DNA of 7,332 nt from Gemmatimonadota bacterium (GCA_003220855.1 QHTP01000284.1:1-7332), one strand, 5' to 3'; shown: positions 1 through 6,622, counted from the first letter of the stretch. Notes: generated by a model not told the origin, from the letters alone. Program-made: numbers and translations.

Positions 1-1013
1 CACTGTCGCTCAGCTTCGTCAACGACTCCCGCTATCAGCAGAAGGCGGAGGGGGTGGACTACGTGGGGCTGCTGCTCCTGGCGCTGGGGATCGGCACGCT
101 GCAGACCATGCTCGAGCGCGGCGAGCGACTCGACTGGTTCCAGTCGCGCGAAGTGACCATGTACGGCCTGATCAGCGCCGTGTCGCTCGTCTCGTTCGTG
201 TGGCACGAGCTCACCACCGAGCATCCGGTGGTCGACCTGCGGATCTTGAACAGCCGGCAGCTCGCCGTGGGCGTGGTGTTCGGCGGCGTGCTGGGGATCT
301 GCCTGTACGCCACGGTGTTCGTGCTGCCGGTCTACCTGCAGAACCTGCAGAATTTCACGGCGGAGCAGACCGGGTTCGTCATTCTCCCGGGAGCGCTGGC
401 GAGCGCGTTCACCATGGCCACGATGGGACGCTTCACCGGCAAATTCGACGGGCGGCTGTCGATCCTGGCAGGCGTGTCGATCTTCGCTCTGTCGATGTGG
501 AAGCACGCGCATTTCACGACCGAGAGCGGCATGAGCGATTTCTTCTGGCCGCTGATATTCCGCGGCGTGGGCCTGGGACTCATCTTCGTCCCGCTCACCA
601 ATCTCGCCCTCGCGGACCTGCCCATGAGCAAGATCCCGAACGGCACCGGGCTGTTCAACCTGATGCGCCAGCTCGGCGGCAGCGTGGGCATCGCCATCTC
701 GGCGACTCTGGTGCAGCGCTTCCAGGCCATCCACCGCGCGGACCTGATCGCCAACGTGACGCAGTACAGCGAGGCGACCCGGGAGCGGCTTGGCGCCATC
801 ACCGCGCGGCTGATGGCCACGGGCACGCCGGCACCCCTGGCCGACTCCAAGGCGTTGATGGTCCTGAACGGGCAGGTGACGCGCCAGGCGCTGATGTTGT
901 CGTTCGAGCAGCTGTTCCTGCTGTTCGGGGCGTGCTTCGTGTTGTCCCTGCCGCTCCTCCTGCTGATGCACAAGAGCAAGGGAATGCCGGGCGGGGCGGC
1001 GGCGGCGCATTGA
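1..1013 (+). CDS. DHA2-family MFS multidrug efflux transporter (EmrB/QacA-like), 5' end missing
   Basis: This is the C-terminal 336 residues of an inner-membrane drug/proton antiporter. The reading frame is open from base 3, so the true start lies left of the window; full DHA2 proteins are about 500-530 residues, so roughly two thirds are visible. The fragment opens in a cytoplasmic loop ('RYQQKAEGVDYVG') followed by alternating hydrophobic helices. Family-typical blocks include 'HPVVDLRIL' before a helix, 'LPVYLQNLQNFTAEQTG', 'LPGALASAFTM' (a motif-C-like glycine/proline helix) and 'GVGLGLIFVPLTNLALADLP', then 'GTGLFNLMRQLGGSVGIAI'. The protein ends in a long amphipathic segment, a last helix (about bases 900-970) and a short basic tail. 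The family expels hydrophobic compounds, usually with an EmrA-type membrane fusion partner, which is not visible here. The peroxiredoxin gene starts 22 nt downstream on the same strand, so the two may be co-transcribed. The internal GTG at 54 is not the true start. No disruption was seen. Confidence 0.93.
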   Translation, partial: LSLSFVNDSRYQQKAEGVDYVGLLLLALGIGTLQTMLERGERLDWFQSREVTMYGLISAVSLVSFVWHELTTEHPVVDLRILNSRQLAVGVVFGGVLGICLYATVFVLPVYLQNLQNFTAEQTGFVILPGALASAFTMATMGRFTGKFDGRLSILAGVSIFALSMWKHAHFTTESGMSDFFWPLIFRGVGLGLIFVPLTNLALADLPMSKIPNGTGLFNLMRQLGGSVGIAISATLVQRFQAIHRADLIANVTQYSEATRERLGAITARLMATGTPAPLADSKALMVLNGQVTRQALMLSFEQLFLLFGACFVLSLPLLLLMHKSKGMPGGAAAAH

Positions 1014-1018
1014 GTTCC

Positions 1019-1032
1019 AGGAGAAAGGGGAG
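1019..1032 (+). promoter_or_regulatory. Ribosome binding site for the peroxiredoxin gene
   Basis: AGGAG (1019-1023) and GGGGAG (1027-1032) both precede the ATG at 1036. The first leaves 12 nt of spacing and the second 3 nt; neither is ideal, but together they support this start. It is the clearest Shine-Dalgarno-like sequence in the window. Confidence 0.55.
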
Positions 1033-1035
1033 TCG

Positions 1036-1521
1036 ATGACGAAACAGCAGAAGGTGAGTGTCGGAGACGCGGCGCCGGACTTTACGCTGCCCGACCAGAC
1101 CGGCACGCCGGTCCGCCTGCGTGATCTCGTGGGTCGGAAGGCGGTGGTGCTGTACTTCTACCCGAAGGACCAGACGCCGGGGTGCACGGTCGAGGCTCGG
1201 GCGTTCCGGGACAGCTACGACGCCTTCACGGCGGCCGATGCCGAGGTGATCGGCGTGAGCGCCGATTCGGTGGCGTCGCACCGACGCTTCGCGGCGAATC
1301 AGGGGTTGCCGTTCCTGCTGCTCTCCGACCGGGACGGGAAGGTGCGCGAGCTGTACGGCGTCGAGAAGACGCTGGGCCTCTTACCCGGGCGAGTGACGTA
1401 CGTGATCGATCGGGAAGGCGTGGTGCGGCACGTGTACTCGTCGCAGCTGCGCGTCACGCGTCACAGCCGGGAATCGCTCGCGGTGGCGCGGGCTCTCCGG
1501 ACGGCGGGGGCCCGGGCTTAG
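1036..1521 (+). CDS. bcp: Peroxiredoxin, PrxQ/BCP subfamily, lacking the usual resolving cysteine
   Basis: This is a 161-residue cytoplasmic thiol peroxidase that reduces hydrogen peroxide and organic hydroperoxides; the length matches the BCP/PrxQ family (about 150-160). It has the thioredoxin-like peroxiredoxin fold: 'APDFTLPDQTG' at 13-23, the strand 'VVLYFYP' at 37-43, then the active-site motif PxxxTxxC as P43, T47 and C50. The catalytic arginine is probably R119 in 'GRVTYVIDREG'. In E. coli Bcp the resolving cysteine lies five residues after the peroxidatic one (CTxxxC); here that position is R55, and C50 is the only cysteine in the whole protein. It must therefore work as a 1-Cys enzyme, resolved by an external thiol such as thioredoxin, glutaredoxin or a low-molecular-weight thiol (inference). 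The ATG start has purine-rich sequence just upstream. The TAG stop overlaps the stop of the converging minus-strand gene, leaving no room for a terminator between them. Confidence 0.95.
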   Translation: MTKQQKVSVGDAAPDFTLPDQTGTPVRLRDLVGRKAVVLYFYPKDQTPGCTVEARAFRDSYDAFTAADAEVIGVSADSVASHRRFAANQGLPFLLLSDRDGKVRELYGVEKTLGLLPGRVTYVIDREGVVRHVYSSQLRVTRHSRESLAVARALRTAGARA

Positions 1522-2580
1522 CCGACCTCCGCCATCGCCGCGGTGACGAGGAGCGCTCGGACGATGCCGAGCGCTCCTTCGATGTTTTCGTACCACTCGG
1601 TCGTGAGGTGTGCATCGCCGGCCTTGCCCCCCGCGCCCAGCGCGATCGCGGGGATGCCGAGGGCGATCGGCGCGTTGGCGTCGGTGGATGCGCTGGTGAG
1701 CTCGGCGTCGCGGCCGAGCGCGCGATTGGCGGCGATCGCCGCCTGCACCAGGGGATGGGCACGCGGGGTGATGCCGCAGGGGCGGTCGCCCACCAGCTGC
1801 ACCTCCACGCGCAGGGGCGGCGTGCCCGTCGAGCGGGTACGGTTCTCGTCATCCGCCGCGCGCTCGAGCGCCGCTCGGACCGTGACGTCGAGCTGCGCCA
1901 GGGCACGCGGATCCTCGCTCCGCAAGTCCAGGTCGAGCCAGGCGTCCTGCGGGATCGAGTTGAGGCCGGTGCCGCCCCCCAGTCCCACCACCGCGCAGGT
2001 GGTCCGGGGCGCCGTGGCAATGGGGAGGTCGGCGAGCAGGGCGGCGGCGCGCCCGACGGCGTTGGCGGGGTTGGCGACGCCGAAGGCGGCCCAGGAATGG
2101 CCCCCCGGTCCCCGGAACGTGACGTGGTAGCGCTTGGAGCCGAGCGCGCGGTGGATGACGCGCTCGAGCCCGGTCGGTCGCAACCAGGGCCTCCGCCACC
2201 GCCACCAGCGCCGCGAGTCCGCGGGCGTTGTCCGAGATGCCGGGACCTTCGAGCCGCTGGCCGCGGCGCTTCACGCGCACGTCGACCTCGGGACCGAACA
2301 CCGTGTCGAGGTGTGCGGCCAGCACGACGGGCGCGGACCCGTGGCCGTTCCCGAACCAGCCGCACACGTTGCCCGCCTGATCGACCGCCACGGGCGAGAG
2401 TCCGATCTCGCGAAACAATTCCGCGACGCGCGCGCCGCGTGCTCCCTCCGCCCCGGTCGGCGCCGGCGTGGCGGAGAGGGCGGCCTGGCGTGCGAGCGTC
2501 ACGTCGTCGGCGCGCTCGACATGACGGCGCGCGGCGCGGATGCGCTCGTGCGCGAGCAGGCGTGAGAGGGTGTGCTCCAC
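1518..2580 (-). pseudogene. M20-family metallohydrolase (peptidase/deacylase), disrupted by an internal out-of-frame deletion
   Basis: Two adjoining minus-strand frames together look like one M20/M25/M40 zinc hydrolase, a family that cleaves peptides or N-acyl amino acids. The N-terminal part starts at GTG 2580, the most upstream start possible because an in-frame TGA lies at 2589-2587. It carries the first metal motif 'HLDTVF' (H90, D92) and the bridging aspartate in 'GISDNARG' (D117). Near base 2180 the homology jumps frame to 'TGLERVIHRALGS', followed by the dimerisation-domain motif 'GPGGHSW', 'GGTGLNSIP', 'SASTDANAP' and the C-terminal metal histidine in 'GDAHLTTEWYE', ending at TAA 1520-1518. 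In intact relatives about 40-50 residues lie between the helix ending 'EALVA' and 'GTGLE' (estimated from memory of the family). They include the catalytic and metal-binding Glu-Glu pair and the next acidic ligand. These are absent here, so even a frame-corrected product should be inactive. The gene is divergent from the LeuA-like gene and convergent with the peroxiredoxin gene. Confidence 0.85.
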
Positions 2581-2600
2581 CGTCTCTCACACTAACCCGC

Positions 2601-2630
2601 TTGACGGTGGGGGGCGAGAGGGTGACACTA
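2601..2630 (+). promoter_or_regulatory. Candidate promoter for the LeuA-like gene cluster, possibly giving a leaderless mRNA
   Basis: Within the 54-nt divergent gap, TTGACG (2601-2606) is a good -35 match. A weak -10 candidate, GACACT (2624-2629), follows after a 17-nt spacer. Transcription from it would begin at or next to the ATG at 2635, giving a leaderless message. The only Shine-Dalgarno-like alternative is GAGAGGG (2616-2622), 12 nt from the ATG. The -10 element is poor, so this is tentative. Confidence 0.35.
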
Positions 2631-2634
2631 GGTC

Positions 2635-3873
2635 ATGGACGAGCGCGAGCTGATCTACGACTGGAACCGGGCGGGCGGCGCGGCGTCCTTCGACTGGACG
2701 CGCGCCCGCGTCGACCTGAACGACGAGACGCTGCGCGACGGCCTGCAATCCCCCTCCGTCCGCGACCCCGCGCTCGACGTCAAGAAGCGCCTGCTCCACC
2801 TCATGGCCGACCTGGGTATCGTGGCCGCCGACATCGGGTTGCCGGGGGCCGGCCCGCGCGTGGTGGACCAGGTGCGGGCGCTCGCCAGGGAGATCCGCGA
2901 CGCCAAGCTGCCCATCGCCCCGAACTGCGCGGCGCGCACCGTGATTGCGGACGTCGAGCCCATCGTGCGGGTGGCGGACGAGGTCGGGATCACGATCGAG
3001 GCCGCGACGTTCATCGGATCGTCCCCCATCCGCCAATATGCCGAAGACTGGACCCTGGACCGGATCCTCCGGTCAAGCGAGGACGCCGTCACGTACGCCG
3101 TAAAACATGGTTTGCCGGTGATGTACGTGACCGAAGACACCACTCGGGCCAAGCCGGACGCGCTCAAGGCCCTGTATGGGACCGCGATCGCCTGCGGGGC
3201 GACACGAATCTGCCTGGCGGACACCGTAGGCCACGCCACGCCGGACGGAGTGAAGGCGCTGGTCGAATTCGTCAAGCGGGAAATCGTCAAGGGGAGCGGC
3301 GTCAAGATCGACTGGCACGGCCACCGCGACCGCGGACTGGGATTGATCAATTGCCTTGCCGCGATCGAGGCCGGCGTGGACCGCGTGCACGGCACGGCGC
3401 TCGGCGTAGGGGAGCGGGTCGGCAACGCCGAGATGGACCTGCTGATCGTGAATCTCAGGCTGCTGGGCGCCCACCGGCACGACATCGCGAAGTTGCCCGA
3501 GTACTGTCGCCTGGTGGCGGACGCGGTGGGCGTGCCGATCCCGGTGAACTACCCGGTGATGGGTGGAGACGCGTTCCGCACCGGGACCGGTGTGCACGCG
3601 GCGGCGATCATCAAGGCCAAGAAAAAGGGCCATGCCTGGCTCGCCGATCGCGTCTACAGCTCCGTCCCCGCACAGGAGTTCGGCCTGGAGCAGAAGATCG
3701 AGATCTCCCCCGTCTCGGGCCTGTCCAACGTGAAGTACTGGCTCGAGACGCACGGCTACGACGCGGAGGACGAGGCCCAGTGCCGGGTGTTGTTCGAGGC
3801 CGCGAAACGCACCGACCGCGTCCTGTCGGACGATGAGTGTCACCGGCTCTTGAAGCAGGCGGTATGGCGGTAG
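2635..3873 (+). CDS. LeuA / HMG-CoA-lyase superfamily acyltransferase (2-isopropylmalate or homocitrate synthase-like)
   Basis: This 412-residue TIM-barrel enzyme belongs to the pyruvate-carboxyltransferase superfamily, which condenses acetyl-CoA (or similar) with a 2-oxoacid. Visible motifs: 'DETLRDGLQSP' at 30-40 with catalytic R34 and metal ligand D35; 'YVTEDTTRAKPD' at 164-175; 'LADTVGHATPDG' at 194-205; the metal pair H228/H230 in 'WHGHRDRG'; 'GVGERVGN' at 257-264 with N264; and 'GTGVHAAAI' at 316-324, where H320 matches the catalytic histidine contributed by the region after the barrel in isopropylmalate synthase. The usual HxHND is HxHRD here, an N-to-R change between two ligands. The roughly 100-residue C-terminal leucine-binding regulatory domain of full-length LeuA is absent, so feedback control of that type is unlikely. 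No other leucine or lysine genes are nearby, so the oxoacid substrate (2-oxoisovalerate, 2-oxoglutarate, pyruvate or oxaloacetate) cannot be assigned. The ATG start suits the N-terminal 'LIYDWN' block. The 3' end overlaps the DUF885 gene. Confidence 0.88.
   Translation: MDERELIYDWNRAGGAASFDWTRARVDLNDETLRDGLQSPSVRDPALDVKKRLLHLMADLGIVAADIGLPGAGPRVVDQVRALAREIRDAKLPIAPNCAARTVIADVEPIVRVADEVGITIEAATFIGSSPIRQYAEDWTLDRILRSSEDAVTYAVKHGLPVMYVTEDTTRAKPDALKALYGTAIACGATRICLADTVGHATPDGVKALVEFVKREIVKGSGVKIDWHGHRDRGLGLINCLAAIEAGVDRVHGTALGVGERVGNAEMDLLIVNLRLLGAHRHDIAKLPEYCRLVADAVGVPIPVNYPVMGGDAFRTGTGVHAAAIIKAKKKGHAWLADRVYSSVPAQEFGLEQKIEISPVSGLSNVKYWLETHGYDAEDEAQCRVLFEAAKRTDRVLSDDECHRLLKQAVWR
3857..3862 (+). 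promoter_or_regulatory. Weak ribosome binding site deciding the DUF885 start
   Basis: AGGCGG at 3857-3862 lies directly upstream of the ATG at 3864, with one base between them (4 nt if AGG alone is counted). It favours this ATG over the in-frame GTG at 3837, which has no comparable site and would deepen the overlap with the preceding gene to 37 nt. Confidence 0.4.
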
Positions 3874-5486
3874 GGCTGTTCCGCGAAATCGAGCGGGCCT
3901 ACTTCGACTTGCGCTGGCACTTGGACCCCGTCGCGGCGACGCAGGCGGGAATCAAGACGTACGACGACCGCTACGGGCGGTTCAGCCGCGTCGCGCTCGC
4001 GCCGCACCTCGCCGCCCTCAAGTCCACCGGCACCGCCCTCGAAGAGGCTCCGGCCGCCGACCTCGAAGACGAGATCGACCGCACCGCGCTCTTGAACGAG
4101 GTGCGGGTGGTGCTGCGGCGGTTCGAGCGCGAGCGACCCCAGGCCAAGAACCCCGCGTTCTGGTTGTCGCACCTGCTCGGCGGCCTGCACTTCCTGCTGG
4201 GCCGGAGCGACCGCTCGGCGGCCGAGAAGGCACGGGCGCTCGCAGGCCGGCTGGAGGACGTCCCGGCCCTGCTGGACGACGCGCGCGCCACGCTGGTCGA
4301 GCCGGTGCGCGTATTCGTGGAAACGGCGCTGCGCGTCAACGAGGGCGGGTTGGCGCTGGTGCGCGAAGTGGGGACCGCCTTGCCGGGCGTGGCGCCCGCC
4401 GACGCGCAGCGTCTGGCGGCCGCGGCGGAGGGGGCGGCGGCGGCGCTGGCGGGTTTCGCGCACGACCTCGAGCGCTGGCTGGAATCGGCGTCGGACCAGT
4501 TCGCCCTGGGTGAGGACGACTTCAACTTTCATTTGCATTACGAGCATGCGCTGCGCGACACGGCCCCGGAGCTGTGGCGCTACGGCCTGCACCTGAAGGA
4601 AGAGGTCGAGGCCGACCTGGCGCGTCGCGCCGCGCGCCTGAACGGCGGCGGCAAGCGCTGGCAGGACGTCGCCGACCGGCTGCGCGCCGACCACCCACCC
4701 GCGGCGGCGCTGGTCGCGTCCTATGCGGAGGAGATGCGGCGCGCCCGCGACTTCGTCGCGACGCGGCGGCTGGCGGCGATTCCCGATGCCCTGCTGGACG
4801 TCGTGCCGACGCCGGCCTTCATGCGGCCCATCATCCCGTTCGCCGCCTACGACAGTCCGGGCCCGTATTCGAGCGACCGCACCGGCTGGTTCTACGTGAC
4901 GCTCCCCGACCCAAGGCTCCCGGCGGCGGCGCAGGAGCGCATCCTGCGCGATCACTGCCGCCACGAGATCGCTGTCACGGCGTTGCACGAGGGCTATCCC
5001 GGGCATCACCTCCATCTGGTGCACGCGCAAGCGCAGCGCTCGGACACGCGCAAGAACGTGTGGACGCCGCTCACGGTCGAGGGGTGGGCGCTGTACTGCG
5101 AGGACATGATGGGCGAGGAAGGGTTCTACCGCTCGGAAGAGGAGCAATTCTTCCAGCGCGTCAATCTGCTGTGGCGCGCGACGCGCGTGCTGCTCGACGT
5201 GGGACTGCACACCCGGGGGATGACCTTCAGCCAGGCGGTGGAGCAGTTCGTCACCGAGCTGCACGTGGATCGGGCCAACGCGGAAGCGGAAGTGCGCCGC
5301 TATTGCGCCGAGCCCGCTCAGCCGCTGAGCTACGCCGTCGGGCGCCGCGAGATCCTCGAGTTGCGCCAGGACTTCCGCGCGGCGCGTGGGGCGGGGTTCA
5401 CGCTGCGCGGGTTCCACGACGCGCTGCTCCGCTACGGCGGGTTGCCGGTCGCGCTGATCCGCTGGGGCCTCGGTCTCAATGCCTAG
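3864..5486 (+). CDS. DUF885-family putative zinc-dependent peptidase/hydrolase
   Basis: This 540-residue protein is close in length to other DUF885 members (about 550-600 including signal peptides). The family signature is 'HEGYPGHHLH' at residues 375-384, a stretched HExxH-like zinc motif in which H375, E376 and H381/H382 are candidate ligand and catalytic residues. It is followed about 30 residues later by 'VEGWALYCEDMM' (E406 the probable third ligand). The rest is largely alpha-helical, and 'LPAAAQERILRDHCRHEIAVTALHEG' leads into the motif. The N-terminus ('MAVGLFREIERAYFDLRWH') has no signal peptide, so this copy is likely cytoplasmic, whereas many relatives are exported. The true substrate of DUF885 proteins is poorly known; a peptidase role is inferred from the motif. 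ATG 3864 overlaps the preceding stop by 10 nt and the transporter's ATG overlaps this stop by 8 nt, suggesting translational coupling. A GTG start at 3837 (549 residues) is possible but less likely. Confidence 0.88.
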   Translation: MAVGLFREIERAYFDLRWHLDPVAATQAGIKTYDDRYGRFSRVALAPHLAALKSTGTALEEAPAADLEDEIDRTALLNEVRVVLRRFERERPQAKNPAFWLSHLLGGLHFLLGRSDRSAAEKARALAGRLEDVPALLDDARATLVEPVRVFVETALRVNEGGLALVREVGTALPGVAPADAQRLAAAAEGAAAALAGFAHDLERWLESASDQFALGEDDFNFHLHYEHALRDTAPELWRYGLHLKEEVEADLARRAARLNGGGKRWQDVADRLRADHPPAAALVASYAEEMRRARDFVATRRLAAIPDALLDVVPTPAFMRPIIPFAAYDSPGPYSSDRTGWFYVTLPDPRLPAAAQERILRDHCRHEIAVTALHEGYPGHHLHLVHAQAQRSDTRKNVWTPLTVEGWALYCEDMMGEEGFYRSEEEQFFQRVNLLWRATRVLLDVGLHTRGMTFSQAVEQFVTELHVDRANAEAEVRRYCAEPAQPLSYAVGRREILELRQDFRAARGAGFTLRGFHDALLRYGGLPVALIRWGLGLNA

Positions 5487-6619
5487 GGGCGCCCCGTCGC
5501 CCCTCCCACGTCAGGTCAAGCTGTTCGGCTGGGTCTCGCTGCTGAACGATTTCGCGAGCGAGATGATCTACCCGCTGCTCCCGGCGTTCGTCACCGGGGT
5601 GCTGGGCGGCGGGGCCGGGGTGCTGGGCGCACTCGACGGGGCGGCCGAATTCGCGGCCGCAGTCGTGAAGCTCGGAGCGGGTCGGCTCGCGGACCGGGCG
5701 CGCTGGCGCGGGCCGCTGATCGTGGTCGGCTATTTCACGGCGGTCGTGGTGCGGCCCGTGATCGCGGTGACGGGCGCGGCGTGGCAGGTCATCGGGCTGC
5801 GCGTGGTGGACCGCCTGGGCAAGGGGCTGCGCACGCCCCCGCGCGACGCGCTGATCGCGGACGTGACTCCGGCGGAGCTACGGGGCCGGGCATTCGGGCT
5901 GCAGCGGGGCATGGACCACGCGGGCGCGGTGTTGGGGCCGATACTCGCGTGGTGGCTGCTCGCGTCGGGGAGCGCGAACGTGCGGGCGGTGATTGGGGCG
6001 AGCATCGTGCCGGGGGTGCTGGTGCTGGCGCTGGCGATGTGGGCGGTGAGAGACGGAGGAGGTAAGGGGAGGTTGGGGGAGGTTGGGGAGGTTAGGGGAG
6101 GCGGCGACCGAGCGGAACAACCTCCCGTAGCCTCCTCCGACCTCCCCCGTCGTTCACCGGTCTCTCCACTCCTCGGGATTTCGTTTTTCTATCTCCTCCG
6201 CATGCCCGACACGGTCGTCGAGCTTTCTGGGTGGGTGGGCGAGCGACCGGCTAGGACCGCGGCAGACTATGTGGTTGGGGTGGCTCGTGTACGCGATCCT
6301 CGCCGTGGGGATGGCGCGCGCGGGCACCGCGGCGGCGGCGTGGGGATGGTTCCTCGCGTTCGGCCTGGTGGCCGGGCTGACCGAGAGTCCCGAGCGGGCG
6401 CTGGTGGCGCGGCTCGCCGGCACGCACCAGGGCAGCGGGTTCGGCCTGTATCATGGCATCACGGGCTTCGCGGCGCTCGTGGGAGGCGTGGCGCTGGGCG
6501 GAGTGTTCCAGCGGTACGGGGCGGCGCCAGCGTTCCTCGCGAGTGCGGCGGGGGGACTGGCGCTGGTGTTCGCGTGGCCTGTGTTCGCCGGGGGCTGGCG
6601 TCGCGGAGTGCGCGGGTAA
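5479..6619 (+). pseudogene. MFS transporter (MJ1317-like), disrupted by an internal out-of-frame deletion
   Basis: This is an inner-membrane major facilitator protein starting at ATG 5479, which overlaps the DUF885 stop (ATGCCTAG). The N-terminal half has 'RQVKLFGWVSLLNDFASEMIYPLLPAF' (6-32), the motif-A-like 'GAGRLADRARWRGP', and 'DRLGKGLRTPPRDALIAD', followed by 'RGRAFGLQRGMDHAGAVLGP', all typical of this MFS branch. After the central loop the frame holds through 'FFYLLRMPDT' (to about 6213). Homology then continues in the +1-shifted frame from 'SSFLGGWASDRLGPRQTMW' (6218 on) through 'GLTESPERALVARLAG' and 'GSGFGLYHGITGFAALVGG' to TAA 6617-6619. Around 30 residues that normally lie between 'RMPDT' and 'GGWxSDRLG' (end of TM7 and TM8; estimated from family knowledge) are missing. 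The first frame stays open to 6921, giving a 480-residue chimera with a basic Arg/Gly-rich tail. The substrate is unknown. The gene is nonfunctional unless this is an assembly error. Confidence 0.82.
6048..6166. repeat. G-rich palindromic element inside the MFS coding sequence, with a G-quadruplex motif
   Basis: The left arm 6075-6101 and right arm 6121-6148 are inverted repeats (about 24 of 27 positions pair, with one bulge) around a 19-nt loop (6102-6120). Outside them, GAGAGAC (6048-6054) can pair with GTCTCTC (6160-6166). The left side also contains tandem GGGGAGGTT-type units, giving four runs of at least four G (6066-6069, 6075-6079, 6085-6088, 6095-6098) with loops of 5, 5 and 6 nt, a canonical G-quadruplex pattern on the plus strand. 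The element falls in the cytoplasmic loop between transmembrane helices 6 and 7. It is read without a stop as a Gly/Arg/Pro-rich stretch that makes the loop about 40 residues, longer than I expect for the family. Origin by insertion is inference. Confidence 0.75.
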
Positions 6620-6622
6620 ACC
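6608..6622 (+). repeat. 15-nt direct repeat, copy 1
   Basis: GTGCGCGGGTAAACC spans the last codons and TAA stop of the MFS remnant. An identical copy lies 111 nt downstream at 6719-6733. Its CGCGGG also pairs with CCCGCG at 6621-6626 as a 6-bp stem around TAAA. Confidence 0.7.

Noticed and set aside
2165..2190. Two separate small genes instead of one broken M20 gene
   Set aside because: The two halves carry complementary M20 motifs in the right order and abut at the point where the catalytic segment should be. The TTG that would start the second half has no supporting ribosome site and lies inside the family core.
1182..3836. A plus-strand open frame of 884 codons crossing the M20 region and the LeuA-like gene
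   Set aside because: It has an Arg/Gly/Pro-rich composition with no recognisable motifs, and covers well-recognised genes in other frames. It is a by-product of high GC content.
3840..5417. A minus-strand open frame of 525 codons opposite the DUF885 gene
   Set aside because: The plus-strand product has clear DUF885 motifs. The antisense product is low-complexity, Arg/Gln/Val-rich and matches nothing I recognise.
6066..6148. CRISPR-like or variable-number repeat array
   Set aside because: The GGGGAGGTT units are short, imperfect and have no spacers. The dominant structure is one inverted repeat.
6200..6245. Programmed ribosomal frameshifting in the MFS gene
   Set aside because: No slippery heptamer is evident, and homology shows missing residues rather than a simple one-base shift, so deletion fits better.
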